From NCBI RefSeq assembly GCF_024158915.1, contig NZ_JAMZGF010000016.1:30745-94744 (forward strand): a stretch of 64,000 bases of DNA, given 5' to 3'. Positions 16,189 through 26,410 of this stretch are shown here, one piece after another; positions within the stretch are counted from its first letter, which is position 1; each line of letters begins with the position of its first letter. Origin of the DNA: Chryseobacterium sp. S0630 (GTDB lineage Bacteria > Bacteroidota > Bacteroidia > Flavobacteriales > Weeksellaceae). The notes beneath the pieces are model-generated. The model worked only from the letters and a program-made list of their open reading frames with translations, did no database searches and had not been told where the DNA came from. The position numbers were made by a program, and so were the translations under genes.

Positions 16189-17036
16189 TGACACATTCTT
16201 TTTTAATGATAGGTCAATCCAATATGGCCGGGCGTGGTTACGCTAAAGAAGTCCCTCCTATTTTTGATGAACATATTAAAATGCAGAGAAACGGATTATG
16301 GCAGATTATGGCTGAACCGATTAATTATGACCGTCCCAGTTCAGGTGTAGGGCTCGCATCATCATTTGCAGCTTCCTGGAGATTGGATAATAAGCAGGAT
16401 GAAATCGGATTGATTCCCTGTGCTGACGGAGGAACCAGCCTGGATGACTGGGCTGTAGGCGGTGCACTCTTTGAAAATGCTGTATCACAAGCCAGACTTG
16501 CCCAGCGAACAAGTGAAATTAAAGGAATTTTATGGCATCAGGGTGAAAGCGACTGTTCTCCTCAAAAGGCAGAAAAATACCAGGAAAAGTTCTCTGAAAT
16601 TATTAATGCTTTGCGTCAGAAACTCAATATTCCTGAAGTTCCTCTCATCATTGGAGGTTTGGGAGATTTTTTACCCAAAGGAATATTGGGGCAGTATTTT
16701 ATCCATTATTCCTTGGTTAATCGTGAATTGAAACATTTTGCCCAATCTCATGAAAACTGTTATTTTGTTACAGCAAAAGATCTTGACTCCAATCCTGACG
16801 GCATTCACTTCAATGCTCATTCACAGAGATTACTTGGAATCAGATATTATCAGGCTTATCGTGATCTTAAGGATATTTTCAACCCTATCGCTGATGAAGA
16901 AAATACATTGAATACAATCTATAACCGTCCTTATACGAGGACAGAAAAAATTAAACTACTGGAACACGAGTTTGCGATCGGGAATATTGAAAGTAAAGAT
17001 TACTTAAACAAAATAACCGCATTAAGTCAAGAGTAA
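16188..17036 (+). CDS. SGNH-type carbohydrate esterase (sialate O-acetylesterase/SASA family)
   Basis: 282 residues. The nucleophile block LMIGQSNMAGRG is at the very start (Ser11), then the Gly block (DGGTSLDDW), the LWHQGESD block near residue 116 and the catalytic Asp-His pair NPDGIHFN near 200. These are the SGNH hydrolase blocks as arranged in the SASA/DUF303 family, which removes acetyl groups from sugars such as sialic acid or xylan. No signal peptide, so cytoplasmic, in contrast to many secreted family members. The last about 55 residues form a helical tail (YTRTEKIKLLEHEFAIGNIE). It is coupled to a TetR gene. Confidence 0.8.
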   Translation: MTHSFLMIGQSNMAGRGYAKEVPPIFDEHIKMQRNGLWQIMAEPINYDRPSSGVGLASSFAASWRLDNKQDEIGLIPCADGGTSLDDWAVGGALFENAVSQARLAQRTSEIKGILWHQGESDCSPQKAEKYQEKFSEIINALRQKLNIPEVPLIIGGLGDFLPKGILGQYFIHYSLVNRELKHFAQSHENCYFVTAKDLDSNPDGIHFNAHSQRLLGIRYYQAYRDLKDIFNPIADEENTLNTIYNRPYTRTEKIKLLEHEFAIGNIESKDYLNKITALSQE

Positions 17037-17073
17037 AAGAATGCTTCAAGTTGATTTTTATTCAAAAAAATCA

Positions 17074-17772
17074 TCAGCAAATTAAAAGTAAACGATATTC
17101 CCCGTCATTTTCTACAGGCGCTCTGTGAACACAAGGTAAAGCTTCCTGATCAGGATGATCTACAGCGATTCTCCAAAGATGACCAACTCCTAAATTGACA
17201 GGTTCTGCATTGGACTTAGGCTGATAATGGAGATCAAAGAAATACTCTTTCAGGAAGTCTTCAAATTCGTCCTCATTACCGTCATGCAATTTTTTAAGTT
17301 GCTCACGGATTTCAGGAATTAAAATTTTCTGTTCCACCTGATCATTAGCTATGATATCACTTGCCGTCCCATGATAAGTGCATAGAAAAGTGTCTGTCCC
17401 TACAGGTGAACGGTCCACATGATAGGAATATACATCTGTTGAAATAAAACCGAGCTCTTCATCACGTTCATAACATTTAAGCAAATTAAGAACCGGAGAT
17501 GCTCCAAAATCTGTCAATAACTGCAAGTCATTTAAAATAATTTCTCTCGCCATACTTCCCTCTTCTGATAATTCCAATGCTAAAAGATCTTCACCGGAAA
17601 CTTCTGTAATATCATCTTTCAACTGAAGCTTTGTCACGATTTCTTTAAAGTCACCCATCAGATTTCTATGCCAGCAAATGGCATTCATAGCGCCTTGAAA
17701 ACGGGTATTCACAAGTTCAGAAAAAGAAGAAACCACACCTACTTGATGATGGTCAGAAAACGTATTGCTCAT
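17074..17772 (-). CDS. DUF1826-like protein
   Basis: 232 residues, cytoplasmic. The segment YSYHVDRSPVGTDTFLCTYHG and the terminal CVHRAPVENDGEYRLLL resemble the conserved blocks of DUF1826 (H-D...TYxG and HRxPxxxxxRLLL). That family is sometimes linked to metal-responsive loci; the biochemical activity is not known. The spaced His, Asp and Cys residues could form a metal or cofactor site. It is convergent with the esterase gene and transcribed from its own promoter (TATTTTTG on the minus strand, complement of 17809-17816). Confidence 0.6.
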   Translation of the reverse strand: MSNTFSDHHQVGVVSSFSELVNTRFQGAMNAICWHRNLMGDFKEIVTKLQLKDDITEVSGEDLLALELSEEGSMAREIILNDLQLLTDFGASPVLNLLKCYERDEELGFISTDVYSYHVDRSPVGTDTFLCTYHGTASDIIANDQVEQKILIPEIREQLKKLHDGNEDEFEDFLKEYFFDLHYQPKSNAEPVNLGVGHLWRIAVDHPDQEALPCVHRAPVENDGEYRLLLIC

Positions 17773-17808
17773 AGGTTGAAATGAAAAGTTTTACTGCTTA
17801 ATTCTGTG

Positions 17809-17816
17809 CAAAAATA
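17809..17816 (-). promoter_or_regulatory. -7 element for the DUF1826-like gene
   Basis: The minus strand reads TATTTTTG, matching TAnnTTTG, 36 bp upstream of the start codon. The possible -33 TTG (complement of 17831-17833) is closer than usual. Confidence 0.4.
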
Positions 17817-17856
17817 CGGAATAGGTTATTCAATTCCATCAGAAGACAACGATAAA

Positions 17857-17889
17857 AAAACAGCATCCTCTTTTGGAGAACACTGTTTT
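17857..17889 (-). terminator. Intrinsic terminator of the 621-residue T9SS protein gene
   Basis: On the minus strand AAAACAG pairs with CTGTTTT, with an inner CTCC/GAGG stem, followed by a T-run, 35 bp after the stop codon. Confidence 0.7.
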
Positions 17890-17923
17890 ATATATAAGGT
17901 TATTAATTTTCAGTTTTGTTTTT

Positions 17924-19789
17924 TTACTTCTTCAATATTTTTTCTGTTACTGTTGAAGATTTTGTTTTAAGTTTAATGTAATATACTCCTGTCTGAAGCG
18001 AAGATAATACGATCTGTTCCTGCATCATATTCAAATTTCCCTGCTTGACCAGTTGTCCTGTTGCTCCAAAAATTTCATAAGAAACCAAAGGCTCTTTACT
18101 TTTGATCGTTAATACATCCTGAACCGGATTAGGATATAATTGCATTCCTGCCTGAGCAGCCGTTTCTTCTACTGACATCTGACTGCACGCTGATTTAGCA
18201 AATTTTGTAAAAAAAGACTGAGATTTTCCTCCCGCTACATTAACCGCCATTGTATTGACGTTATCATTGGTGTCTGTAAATAATTGATCATGAAAAAAAC
18301 CTCCCACTACATAGTTGCCATCGTTATCTGCAGCAACCGCCGTAAATTCATCTATAACATAATAGTTACTGCGGATTTCTCCTGTTCCCAAGACTTCTCC
18401 GGTATCTTTGTTAAGTCTCACCAATAAAGGATCTGATCGATCTCCATCAGGACGTACCATTGCATAGCTTCCCCAGACATCAGACCAGCTTCCTTTAGCA
18501 AAGGCTATTTCATTTCCATTTATAGCAATTGTTCCTTTGGTAAAACGATAACCAAACTGAAGACCAGACATTGCTTCCGGAGTTCTTGCCCATTGTACTG
18601 TACCTGAAGCATTCATCTTCATCACAAACGGAACGGCTTCCACATAACTTCTCAGAGGAAATGTATAAGTTCCGAAAGTTGCAGGCACTGTTATTCCGTT
18701 AAAATAACGTCCAGAAATATAAATGTCTGAAGTTGCCGGATCTTTTATAATAGAATGAATTTCATCATCAGTACTTGTTGTACCATTATTAAGTTCTTTT
18801 CTCCATACCTCAGCTCCGGTAGTACCATCAAAAGCAAATACATAAGCCGCTTTCGTAAATGGAACATTATTATAGGAAAGATCAACCAGATTACTGAATC
18901 CCGGATCCATCCTTTTACCAGCAATATAATAACGATTCAAACTTTCATCATATACTACATTCACTTTTCCCTCTCTTCCTACAATATTTATTGCACCTCC
19001 TGTAACAGGAAGAAGCAAAGGAGTCGCTGGTGTCATATTCCCATTATCATAATTGAATTTAACGGCATAATACTGATAAGTTGATGTAAAGGTTGAAGGC
19101 ACCGTAATCATTCCATTTAAGTGTGTTCCTGCTCTGAATCCCATTATAGCGTGAATATTTTTAGATGCATCCATATACATCATCTGAACATCGCACATTC
19201 GCGTGGAATAACTAACATCTCCCTGTAAAGATTTGCTCCATGCCAATGTACCGTCTGAAGTATTATATTTTAGGAGAAAAGCAGCTTTATGGGCTGGTTC
19301 TATCGTTTGGTCATAATAGGTATACAAAGGCTGTGTATGAGTATCATCAAAGTGCATAGGAACAGCATTAGGATCTCCTACATATGAATTGTTATAAAGG
19401 GTTGCCAACACGTATAATCCTCCGTTATTATCTACTTTAATATGCCATGCATTTTCTCCATCTCCTGAACCACCTATTGGCCTGGTCCATCTTATATTTC
19501 CTGCACAGTCTGCAGAGAACAGAAAAAGATCACTCAGACCGTAATTGGTTACAGAAGCTCCATTCAGGTTTTGATCCTGTTCACGCATCGTGGCAAGATA
19601 ATAGGTATTATTGTTATTATCCACTACAATATCCCTTATAGATTCATCAAATACATAATGAAACCCCGGATCAGCAGAACCTGTTAATCCTCCTGCCTGT
19701 TTTCCCCATTGCCATTGGTAGGCCTGGCTAAAAGATAATCCTGGTACTATCAGAAGTAATCCCCAAAGTTTGTTTTTTAATCGTATCAT
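17924..19789 (-). CDS. Secreted T9SS cargo protein with propeller-like repeats
   Basis: 621 residues. The signal peptide ends near LSFSQ. The body contains repeated blocks of the kind DNNNNTYYLAT, DNNGGLYVLAT, DPATSDIYISGRY and DNDGNYVVGGF, about 60-90 residues apart. This is typical of beta-propeller proteins annotated with SBBP-type repeats. The last about 75 residues are a type A T9SS C-terminal sorting domain (LYPNPVQDVLTIKS, then LSSLQTGVYYIKL and EKILKK), which directs export and surface anchoring or release. The binding partner or function is unknown. The next gene upstream is a second T9SS cargo. Confidence 0.85.
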   Translation of the reverse strand: MIRLKNKLWGLLLIVPGLSFSQAYQWQWGKQAGGLTGSADPGFHYVFDESIRDIVVDNNNNTYYLATMREQDQNLNGASVTNYGLSDLFLFSADCAGNIRWTRPIGGSGDGENAWHIKVDNNGGLYVLATLYNNSYVGDPNAVPMHFDDTHTQPLYTYYDQTIEPAHKAAFLLKYNTSDGTLAWSKSLQGDVSYSTRMCDVQMMYMDASKNIHAIMGFRAGTHLNGMITVPSTFTSTYQYYAVKFNYDNGNMTPATPLLLPVTGGAINIVGREGKVNVVYDESLNRYYIAGKRMDPGFSNLVDLSYNNVPFTKAAYVFAFDGTTGAEVWRKELNNGTTSTDDEIHSIIKDPATSDIYISGRYFNGITVPATFGTYTFPLRSYVEAVPFVMKMNASGTVQWARTPEAMSGLQFGYRFTKGTIAINGNEIAFAKGSWSDVWGSYAMVRPDGDRSDPLLVRLNKDTGEVLGTGEIRSNYYVIDEFTAVAADNDGNYVVGGFFHDQLFTDTNDNVNTMAVNVAGGKSQSFFTKFAKSACSQMSVEETAAQAGMQLYPNPVQDVLTIKSKEPLVSYEIFGATGQLVKQGNLNMMQEQIVLSSLQTGVYYIKLKTKSSTVTEKILKK

Positions 19790-19820
19790 AAAAATTCATT
19801 TAATTATCACATCCTATAAA

Positions 19821-19850
19821 AAAACAGTGCTCTCCGAAGAGAACACTGCT
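19821..19850 (-). terminator. Intrinsic terminator with cUUCGg loop after the 1622-residue T9SS gene
   Basis: On the minus strand CAGTG and TCTC pair with GAGA and CACTG (one internal mismatch) around a UUCG loop closed by C-G, followed by a T7 run. It sits between the two T9SS genes, which are therefore probably separate transcripts. Confidence 0.75.
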
Positions 19851-19860
19851 TTATAAGCTA

Positions 19861-22800
19861 CTAATTTTTAATTAGTTTTCCTTGTAATGAGGTGTCTCCC
19901 GTTTGTACGATAACAATATAAACACCCTGCAGCCAGCTGGTAACATCCACGTCTGCCTCTCCGGAAGCCGTTTTCAGTTCCTTACGGAATTTGACATTGC
20001 CCATGGCGTCAAAAACTGTAACCTGTTTTGCCAGTAATTTTTCATTGCCCGTATTATACGAGATTTTCACTTTTTCCTTAGCAGGATTTGGGATCATTTT
20101 CAGAGAAGAAACTGAAGTCGCTATTACACTTCTTTCTGCACTTTTCATACCCATCCAGTTTGGATCTACCGCTTTGGTAGTAAACTTACATGTTTCATTA
20201 GAGAATAAAATCTCATCTGTACCCTGGAAGCCTGAGTTTGGATAGAATGCCAATGGATTAGCGTTCATATCATACACTCCACCAGCAGGAATCGTAATAA
20301 TAGATGGAAGATAAATTCCAAATCCATTAAGACTTGAAACGGTAAGACTTATCGGCTGGCTTCCGGTATTGAAGATTACTCCATACACATTATAATGGTC
20401 ACCAACCCATTTCATATTTTTGATATCTGCTTCCAGTTTACATTCTGTTTCGAATCCACATTCTTTACCTGGATAGTAATTCATGGTTCCGGAAGTAAAC
20501 TGACATCCCAGATGATCGATTTGCAGCTGATAGGTTCCTGCAACATTAATATACAGCGGATAGATATAATTATTGTTTCCGCTCTGAATACTGTTTCCGA
20601 ACAACAGCCAATCATGATGATCGAAGACTCCTTTTGGTCCTAAAACATAATTCTTTCTAAGACATTCATCATAGCATCCTGTTGGGAATACCCACATCAG
20701 ACTTTCAAGGCTTAATGGAACCTGTGTATTACCTACAACTTTACATCCACTTGGTGCCGTGTAAATAACCTGATAAGCACCGCCTTCATTCACTGTAATA
20801 GACTGGCCAGTCATTCCGTTGCTCCAGTTATAAACTCCTGCAGACGGTCCAGATGCTGTTAACATCACCTGATAAGGCTGGCAGTTTACCATATTATAGG
20901 TTACTGAAATCGGTGCCGGTGGACTATTTACAGTAACTGTAAAGCTTTTGCTGCTTGTACATCCTGAGGTACCCGGAGTTCTTACTTCCAGCGTATACAC
21001 ATAAGTACCGGCAGATAATGGCCCTGTACTTATAGCAATAGGATAAGGAGAAGAAGCCCATGGTACAATCACAGAATTTCCTTTTTTCCACTGATATTCC
21101 AATGTGTTATCCGTTACAATACCTGTAAGTACTGTTGAAGATCCTTCGCAGATATTCGCTGTTCCCGATATGTTAACATATGGAGGATTTTTAAGCGTTA
21201 CCGGTATTGCTTTAGTACTCATAATACTTGTTGTACATCCGTCTGATGATACCAGCACAGGCCAGTAGTTACCAGATTGTGTTGGTGTGAATACAGGAGA
21301 ATTTGGTGCTCCTGAAACAGGTTGAGAACCATTCATCCAGATATACTGAGTAGGAGACCCTAGTGTACTGCTGAATATAATATTAGGAGCACTTCCTATA
21401 CAAGCAACAAGTGTAGGAGGCGCCAAATCTCCATCGAGAGTGGCCTCTTTTACATCAACACCAATTACAGGAGAAAGATATTCACATCCCATAGGAGTTT
21501 TAATTTTCAACTGAATTGTTTTTGTTCCTGCTGTATTATACGTTATTGTAGCACCTGATCCTGTCGTAACATAAGATGTACCATCAAAAATCCATGTGTA
21601 GGTATTTCCGGGAACATAATTTATTGGACTGAACGTTATAGGCGAACGTGCACATAACCAGGCAGGAACCAAGAAAGAGGTATCAGGGATCGGAGCTAAT
21701 GTAATAGTCTGCGTAGTGGTACATATTGGCTTCCCTGGTGCAGATACCGTCATTGTAAAGGTATAAGTCCCTGGCGCCAGATTATAAGTAGCTGACTGCC
21801 CTGTTTGGGTAGGCTGTCCCGGTGAAGTGAATGTGTAAGTAATAGACGCCGGATTGATTTCAAATATTGTAGAAGTATTGAAAAGTGTTACACTGTAACC
21901 ATTTCCACTACATACTGTACTGATATTGAATTTAGGCTCATAATTCTTTCTCACTTCTACCCCTTTGCTGTACCAGCATGATCCGTATCTCAGACGTACA
22001 AAAACAAGATGTGCTCCTGCAAGATTAGTCTGATATACCGGTGAAGCAGTTCCCTGACCGGAAACCAAAGTAAGCATAGGATCTGACAACCATTGGATTT
22101 CATCCGGAGTTCCATTGTATGTTAAACCAGAAACCGTAATATTGTTACAAGCAGACCATGCCGGAACAAAGTTAATCTGAGGATTTGCTGTACAACTTCC
22201 ACTGCTCGGACAAGACTGAGTCACATTAATATTCTGTGAAGAAACCACACAACCGTTAATATCTACAGCCTGTACTCTATACGTTCCAAAAGCACCTGCC
22301 CCTGAAATCGTAAACGAGTTTGTAGTTGCACCTGGTATAATACCATTATCTTTATACCACTGCCAGGACATGATATTGGTAAGTCCTGTAGAGCTGTTAG
22401 CCGTAATAGTATACGGTGTCATTGTGGTAGGATCACAAACTGCAATATTATATACCGGAGAAACTGTAATAATGGTTTCAGGATATACAATAAAGTTAGC
22501 ACTTGCAGTAGGCCTATAGTTACATCCGTTAGTACCTGCATAAGTTACAGTAACTGTGTGTGAAACATTGTTTCCTGAATTATTCTGGATATATCCGTTA
22601 TTCGGGAAGCTGTAAATTCCAGTCGGATTAAAGGCTGTCGTAAACGTTCCGCCAGCAAAAGTGAAAGTAACACTTGTGGCTGAAGTAATAGTTCCCTGAT
22701 TTACTGTAAAAGTAAGATTTGATCCTAAACAAATTCCACCAACATTGGTAAAGCTTACTACCGGAAGCGTTATTAAAGATACCGGCATAGTGATGATTTT

Positions 22801-24729
22801 CGTCACTCCACATTTTACTACTTTCAAGATCAGATTGGTAGTATTTGTTGAAGAAATTTCATTGAAGTTTACCGTAATATTAGCTGTACCTTGTCCTCCT
22901 ACTACACTTCCAAAGTTTGAACTGGCAAATGACCATTCCATAAAATCAGGAACAATACCGTTCAGGTTTGCACTGAAAGTTTGAGTACTACTCGGACAGA
23001 AAGGTCCTGAGTTTGGATTAATAACAATTGTGCTAAGATCCAGCTTCGTTACATTGAATGATTTTGGAGCTGAAAGACATGCTGCACTGCTGATCGATTT
23101 ATTCTGTGCAGACACTGTATATGATGAAGCACCAGCATTAAATATCACCGTAACAGATTGCCCTGCGTTACTTCCCTGAATAGTTCCGTTGGTAACACTC
23201 CAAACCGGCACCATTCCAGGATCCACTGTACTGATGGTGTAAACATAAGGTTTTCCTGGACACACTTTTGTGTCTCCGGAAATGGTTCCGTTAGGTGCCT
23301 GTGGAATTGGTAATACCTTAATAATTCTTCCATTACTTTCACAACCTCCACCTTGCTTGGTAGCCGTCACAGTATATGTTCCTGCTGTTGCAAAGGTGTA
23401 GTTGAATATTCCCGTCATTGGCAGGGAAGTATAGGTAGATGTCCCCGTTGTTACTTTCCAGATAACCGGCACGTTAGGAGAAGCTGTAAATCCCTGGCTT
23501 GTTCCAGCACAGATTTCATCCACACCTCCGCTTACCAATACAGGAGCCTCTACTACGATATCTATAGAAGCCTGTCCTTCACATGTCAGTAAAGTATTGA
23601 AATAATTGGCTGTAAGGTGATAAGTCCCTGGCTGATTTGCGGAGAAAACAATTTCGTTTCTCTGTTGAGTATTCGTCAGCAGGCCTCCCGCAGGACCAGA
23701 AACATTCCAGTTAACTTTGGTTGTTGGCCACTGAGGAATTGAATAGGTATACTGTCTGCCAGTACATATCACTTCCTGTCCTTTAATTTTTGCATTTTTT
23801 AAAACGACAGGAATTTTAATTGTCGTCCACTCAGGACAAGCACATTCTGACATATACATTACATATCCAAAGCCGTCAGACGGATCTACCTGATCCCAAA
23901 CCACTTCAATTTCGTTACCGTTAATGTTGACAATTGACCCTCCGATAACTTTCCATTGTCCTTTGTTGCATCCATCCTGTACATTGTATTTTTCAGTACT
24001 GCCTTCACATACTACGGAAGCACAGTTGATCTGTACAGGGTCAGCTTTTAATACCTTGATCTGTTTTTTAATTCTATCCTGACAGCCGCACTTGTTGGTT
24101 ACCGTCAGACTGATCGTATAATTTCCGGGATTAGCATACAAATGAGACGGCTCAAAAGCGGTAGAAGTTGTACCATCGCCAAATTCCCAGAAGTAGTTAA
24201 TGATATCCGATCCACCGTTCTGTTCAGAAAGATTATCAAAATAGATCGTCGTATTTCTACATACTGTATCTGTCAGGTTTAACATTTCGAATTTAGCAAT
24301 CGGTCTGTTAATCTTTTCGATACAAATGGTCTGGGTTTCCACAGTTCCGTCATTGTAGGTGATAACCGCCTGTAAAGATCCGTTCCCCGCTGCTCCCCAG
24401 CTTACATTCGCTATGGTATTCGCAGGTCCTGAAATGGCTGCAGTACCTCCTGAAACCGTCCATTGGACATTGGAAACATTCGGTCCCTGAATCTCGTATT
24501 TTACAGTTGATTTCTCACATACCCGGAGACATTGGGATGAATTGATGTAGGAATAAGCGATTCCGTTGTCAGGGATCTGACCTTCTTTTTCGCCACGGAA
24601 TTCCTGGCATCCGACCTGAGCGGTCCATGTAATTCGAGCTTGAGCTTGTAGTACCCAGGGTACCAGAAGCCAACATAGCAGGAGCCATCTGAAGATGTGC
24701 TGCCTACCAAAATAGGTGTTGTTTTTCAT
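19861..24729 (-). CDS. Large T9SS surface protein with PKD and Ig-like repeats
   Basis: 1622 residues. The signal peptide covers about residues 1-31 (hydrophobic LLLCWLLVPWVLQAQA). A PKD domain with the diagnostic YFWEFGDGTTS lies near residue 185. It is followed by about ten further Ig/PKD-like beta-sandwich units, most opening with a Cys-containing motif such as VCPGKPYVYTIS, ICTGRQYTYSIP or ICEGSSTVLTG. The C-terminal about 80 residues are a type A T9SS sorting domain (IPNPAKEKVKISYN, then WLQGVYIVIVQTGD, ending GKLIKN). Length and repeats suggest an extended cell-surface adhesin or filament. It is similar in layout to gliding-associated proteins but far smaller than SprB. No catalytic domain was seen. 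Confidence 0.85.
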   Translation of the reverse strand: MKNNTYFGRQHIFRWLLLCWLLVPWVLQAQARITWTAQVGCQEFRGEKEGQIPDNGIAYSYINSSQCLRVCEKSTVKYEIQGPNVSNVQWTVSGGTAAISGPANTIANVSWGAAGNGSLQAVITYNDGTVETQTICIEKINRPIAKFEMLNLTDTVCRNTTIYFDNLSEQNGGSDIINYFWEFGDGTTSTAFEPSHLYANPGNYTISLTVTNKCGCQDRIKKQIKVLKADPVQINCASVVCEGSTEKYNVQDGCNKGQWKVIGGSIVNINGNEIEVVWDQVDPSDGFGYVMYMSECACPEWTTIKIPVVLKNAKIKGQEVICTGRQYTYSIPQWPTTKVNWNVSGPAGGLLTNTQQRNEIVFSANQPGTYHLTANYFNTLLTCEGQASIDIVVEAPVLVSGGVDEICAGTSQGFTASPNVPVIWKVTTGTSTYTSLPMTGIFNYTFATAGTYTVTATKQGGGCESNGRIIKVLPIPQAPNGTISGDTKVCPGKPYVYTISTVDPGMVPVWSVTNGTIQGSNAGQSVTVIFNAGASSYTVSAQNKSISSAACLSAPKSFNVTKLDLSTIVINPNSGPFCPSSTQTFSANLNGIVPDFMEWSFASSNFGSVVGGQGTANITVNFNEISSTNTTNLILKVVKCGVTKIITMPVSLITLPVVSFTNVGGICLGSNLTFTVNQGTITSATSVTFTFAGGTFTTAFNPTGIYSFPNNGYIQNNSGNNVSHTVTVTYAGTNGCNYRPTASANFIVYPETIITVSPVYNIAVCDPTTMTPYTITANSSTGLTNIMSWQWYKDNGIIPGATTNSFTISGAGAFGTYRVQAVDINGCVVSSQNINVTQSCPSSGSCTANPQINFVPAWSACNNITVSGLTYNGTPDEIQWLSDPMLTLVSGQGTASPVYQTNLAGAHLVFVRLRYGSCWYSKGVEVRKNYEPKFNISTVCSGNGYSVTLFNTSTIFEINPASITYTFTSPGQPTQTGQSATYNLAPGTYTFTMTVSAPGKPICTTTQTITLAPIPDTSFLVPAWLCARSPITFSPINYVPGNTYTWIFDGTSYVTTGSGATITYNTAGTKTIQLKIKTPMGCEYLSPVIGVDVKEATLDGDLAPPTLVACIGSAPNIIFSSTLGSPTQYIWMNGSQPVSGAPNSPVFTPTQSGNYWPVLVSSDGCTTSIMSTKAIPVTLKNPPYVNISGTANICEGSSTVLTGIVTDNTLEYQWKKGNSVIVPWASSPYPIAISTGPLSAGTYVYTLEVRTPGTSGCTSSKSFTVTVNSPPAPISVTYNMVNCQPYQVMLTASGPSAGVYNWSNGMTGQSITVNEGGAYQVIYTAPSGCKVVGNTQVPLSLESLMWVFPTGCYDECLRKNYVLGPKGVFDHHDWLLFGNSIQSGNNNYIYPLYINVAGTYQLQIDHLGCQFTSGTMNYYPGKECGFETECKLEADIKNMKWVGDHYNVYGVIFNTGSQPISLTVSSLNGFGIYLPSIITIPAGGVYDMNANPLAFYPNSGFQGTDEILFSNETCKFTTKAVDPNWMGMKSAERSVIATSVSSLKMIPNPAKEKVKISYNTGNEKLLAKQVTVFDAMGNVKFRKELKTASGEADVDVTSWLQGVYIVIVQTGDTSLQGKLIKN

Positions 24730-25184
24730 AGTTATTAAAAAAGTGTTATTAATTTTTTGTCAAATTAATAAAAATAATAATACAAAAATCATTTAATCGT
24801 GAAAAAATAACATTATTTCACAGTTGAATTTCAACAATATAGATAAATTCATACTTATATGTTATTTCACCAACATATTAATTATATAAAAAAATCCTCT
24901 TTTTTTTAATTTCGGGATCACAAAGCCATTTTAAATCAAATAAAATCCTAAATTTTTAATCAATAAACCCCAAAATCAATAGACAAAATTCAATTAAGTT
25001 TATTTTTTACTAAGCAATATCAATTTATATTAAAATTAATCATATTCAAAACAGATATAATAACTAGCTTTTTATCTATCTCTTAATTCTTAAAAAACCT
25101 ATGTGTATTTCACCAACTCAATCTTCACCTGTAAGCTTTTCCTATCCATACCTATATCAATATCAGTAAGAATAATCATTAGAA
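24730..25184. other. AT-rich intergenic region between divergent genes
   Basis: About 450 bp, very AT-rich, upstream of the large T9SS gene (minus) and glutaminase (plus). An in-frame upstream extension of glutaminase exists here but lacks coding character and would displace the signal peptide. No RNA gene or repeat was recognised. Confidence 0.4.
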
Positions 25185-25215
25185 TTGCCGACAAGATTAA
25201 AATAATTTATCTTTG
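25185..25215 (+). promoter_or_regulatory. Promoter of the glutaminase gene
   Basis: TTG (25185-25187), 20 bp, then TATCTTTG (25208-25215). This is a good Bacteroidota promoter. The predicted transcript starts about 40 nt before the ATG at 25259, supporting that start rather than the longer in-frame one at 25103. Confidence 0.6.
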
Positions 25216-25258
25216 TTTTTCAAGGCTTATCATAAATATTATATTCAATAACTCCTAT

Positions 25259-26272
25259 ATGAGAAACAAAAATTTTTTATTTTCCGCTAAAGGAATCTGT
25301 ACTGCAGCGTTTCTTTCCTTAAATACAATTGTTTATGCACAGAAGGCGGCAGATATCTCAACACTTTCAGAAAAAACATTAAACACCATTCTGGAAAAAA
25401 ACAGAGCTTATTATACTCAGGGAAAAGTAGCAGATTACATTCCTGAACTAGGGAAAATGGATGCTAAAGCAATTGCCTTTTCAGTGGTTGATAAAAATGG
25501 GAAAGTATTCAATACCGGTGATGTAAGTAAGAAATTTACCATGCAAAGCATTTCCAAAATCATATCCTTAATGGTAGCTGTAAATGAAAAAGGAGAAACT
25601 CATATTTTTGATAAAATGGGATACTTTGGATCAGACAAACCCTTCAACCATTTCTCAAACCTTGAAACCACAGGAAAACCGCTTAATCCAATGATGAATG
25701 CCGGAGCTATCCTTACCACTTCACTGATCTCAGGAGATGGGGAAAAACCATTCCTTAAAATCCTGGATATGGTGAGATACATTACCAAAAACCCATCAAT
25801 AGAATATAATAAGTCTGTTTACGAATCGGAAAAGTCAACAGGACACCGTAACCGTGGAATGTTTTACATCATGAAAAACAGTGGACTGATTTCAGGAAAT
25901 GAAGACCAGCTGGACAACTATTTCAAACAATGCTCTATTGAACTTACTGCTGAAGATCTCGCAAAAATAGGATACTTCTTTGCCAACCAGTGCGTGAGAT
26001 TTGACGGAGATACCACCTATAAAAACGCAGATATAGCAAAATTAGTAGAATCACAGATGCTTACTGCCGGAATGTATGAATTCAGTGGGGAATATTCCAG
26101 AACTGTTGGTTTGCCTAGTAAATCTGGTGTAGGAGGAGGAATTACAGTAAGTGTTCCGGGAAAAATAGGAATCGGGGTATTCAGCCCTGCTCTAGATCAA
26201 CACGGAAATTCTCTGGCCGGATATCATATGATTTTAGATCTGGCGAAGCAGTATGGATTAAGTATATTTTAA
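25259..26272 (+). CDS. glsA: Secreted glutaminase A
   Basis: 337 residues from ATG 25259, chosen because it creates a clean signal peptide (MRNKNFLFSAKG, hydrophobic core, cleavage near IVYAQ) and follows a good promoter. The mature part is a serine-dependent glutaminase: nucleophile motif FTMQSISKI (Ser97, Lys100), substrate loop NPMMNAGAI, YNKSVYESEKSTGHRNRGM and the C-terminal SGVGGGI. It hydrolyses L-glutamine to glutamate and ammonia. The usual bacterial GlsA is cytoplasmic; the signal peptide here points to a periplasmic enzyme that scavenges glutamine. Monocistronic, ended by a strong terminator. Confidence 0.92.
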   Translation: MRNKNFLFSAKGICTAAFLSLNTIVYAQKAADISTLSEKTLNTILEKNRAYYTQGKVADYIPELGKMDAKAIAFSVVDKNGKVFNTGDVSKKFTMQSISKIISLMVAVNEKGETHIFDKMGYFGSDKPFNHFSNLETTGKPLNPMMNAGAILTTSLISGDGEKPFLKILDMVRYITKNPSIEYNKSVYESEKSTGHRNRGMFYIMKNSGLISGNEDQLDNYFKQCSIELTAEDLAKIGYFFANQCVRFDGDTTYKNADIAKLVESQMLTAGMYEFSGEYSRTVGLPSKSGVGGGITVSVPGKIGIGVFSPALDQHGNSLAGYHMILDLAKQYGLSIF

Positions 26273-26367
26273 CACTATTAAAGATTCAAGAACAATGAAT
26301 TCAATAAAAGAATATTAATCTCCATTAATTCTTTTAAAACAGACTAACAACAAAAATCAAACAACAT

Positions 26368-26410
26368 AAATCCGTTGAAATATTTCATTTCAACGGATTT
26401 TTTTATTTTC
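26368..26410 (+). terminator. glsA: Strong intrinsic terminator after glsA
   Basis: A perfect 14-bp stem, AAATCCGTTGAAAT / ATTTCAACGGATTT, with a 5-nt loop, followed by TTTTATTTTC. It lies about 95 bp after the glsA stop. Confidence 0.85.

Noticed and set aside
19861..24729. SprB-type gliding adhesin
   Set aside because: T9SS sorting domain and repeats fit a surface protein, but the length (1622 residues) and absence of gliding genes nearby do not support naming it SprB.
25103..25258. 52-codon N-terminal extension of glutaminase
   Set aside because: It would bury the signal peptide, and a good promoter lies inside the extension at 25185-25215.
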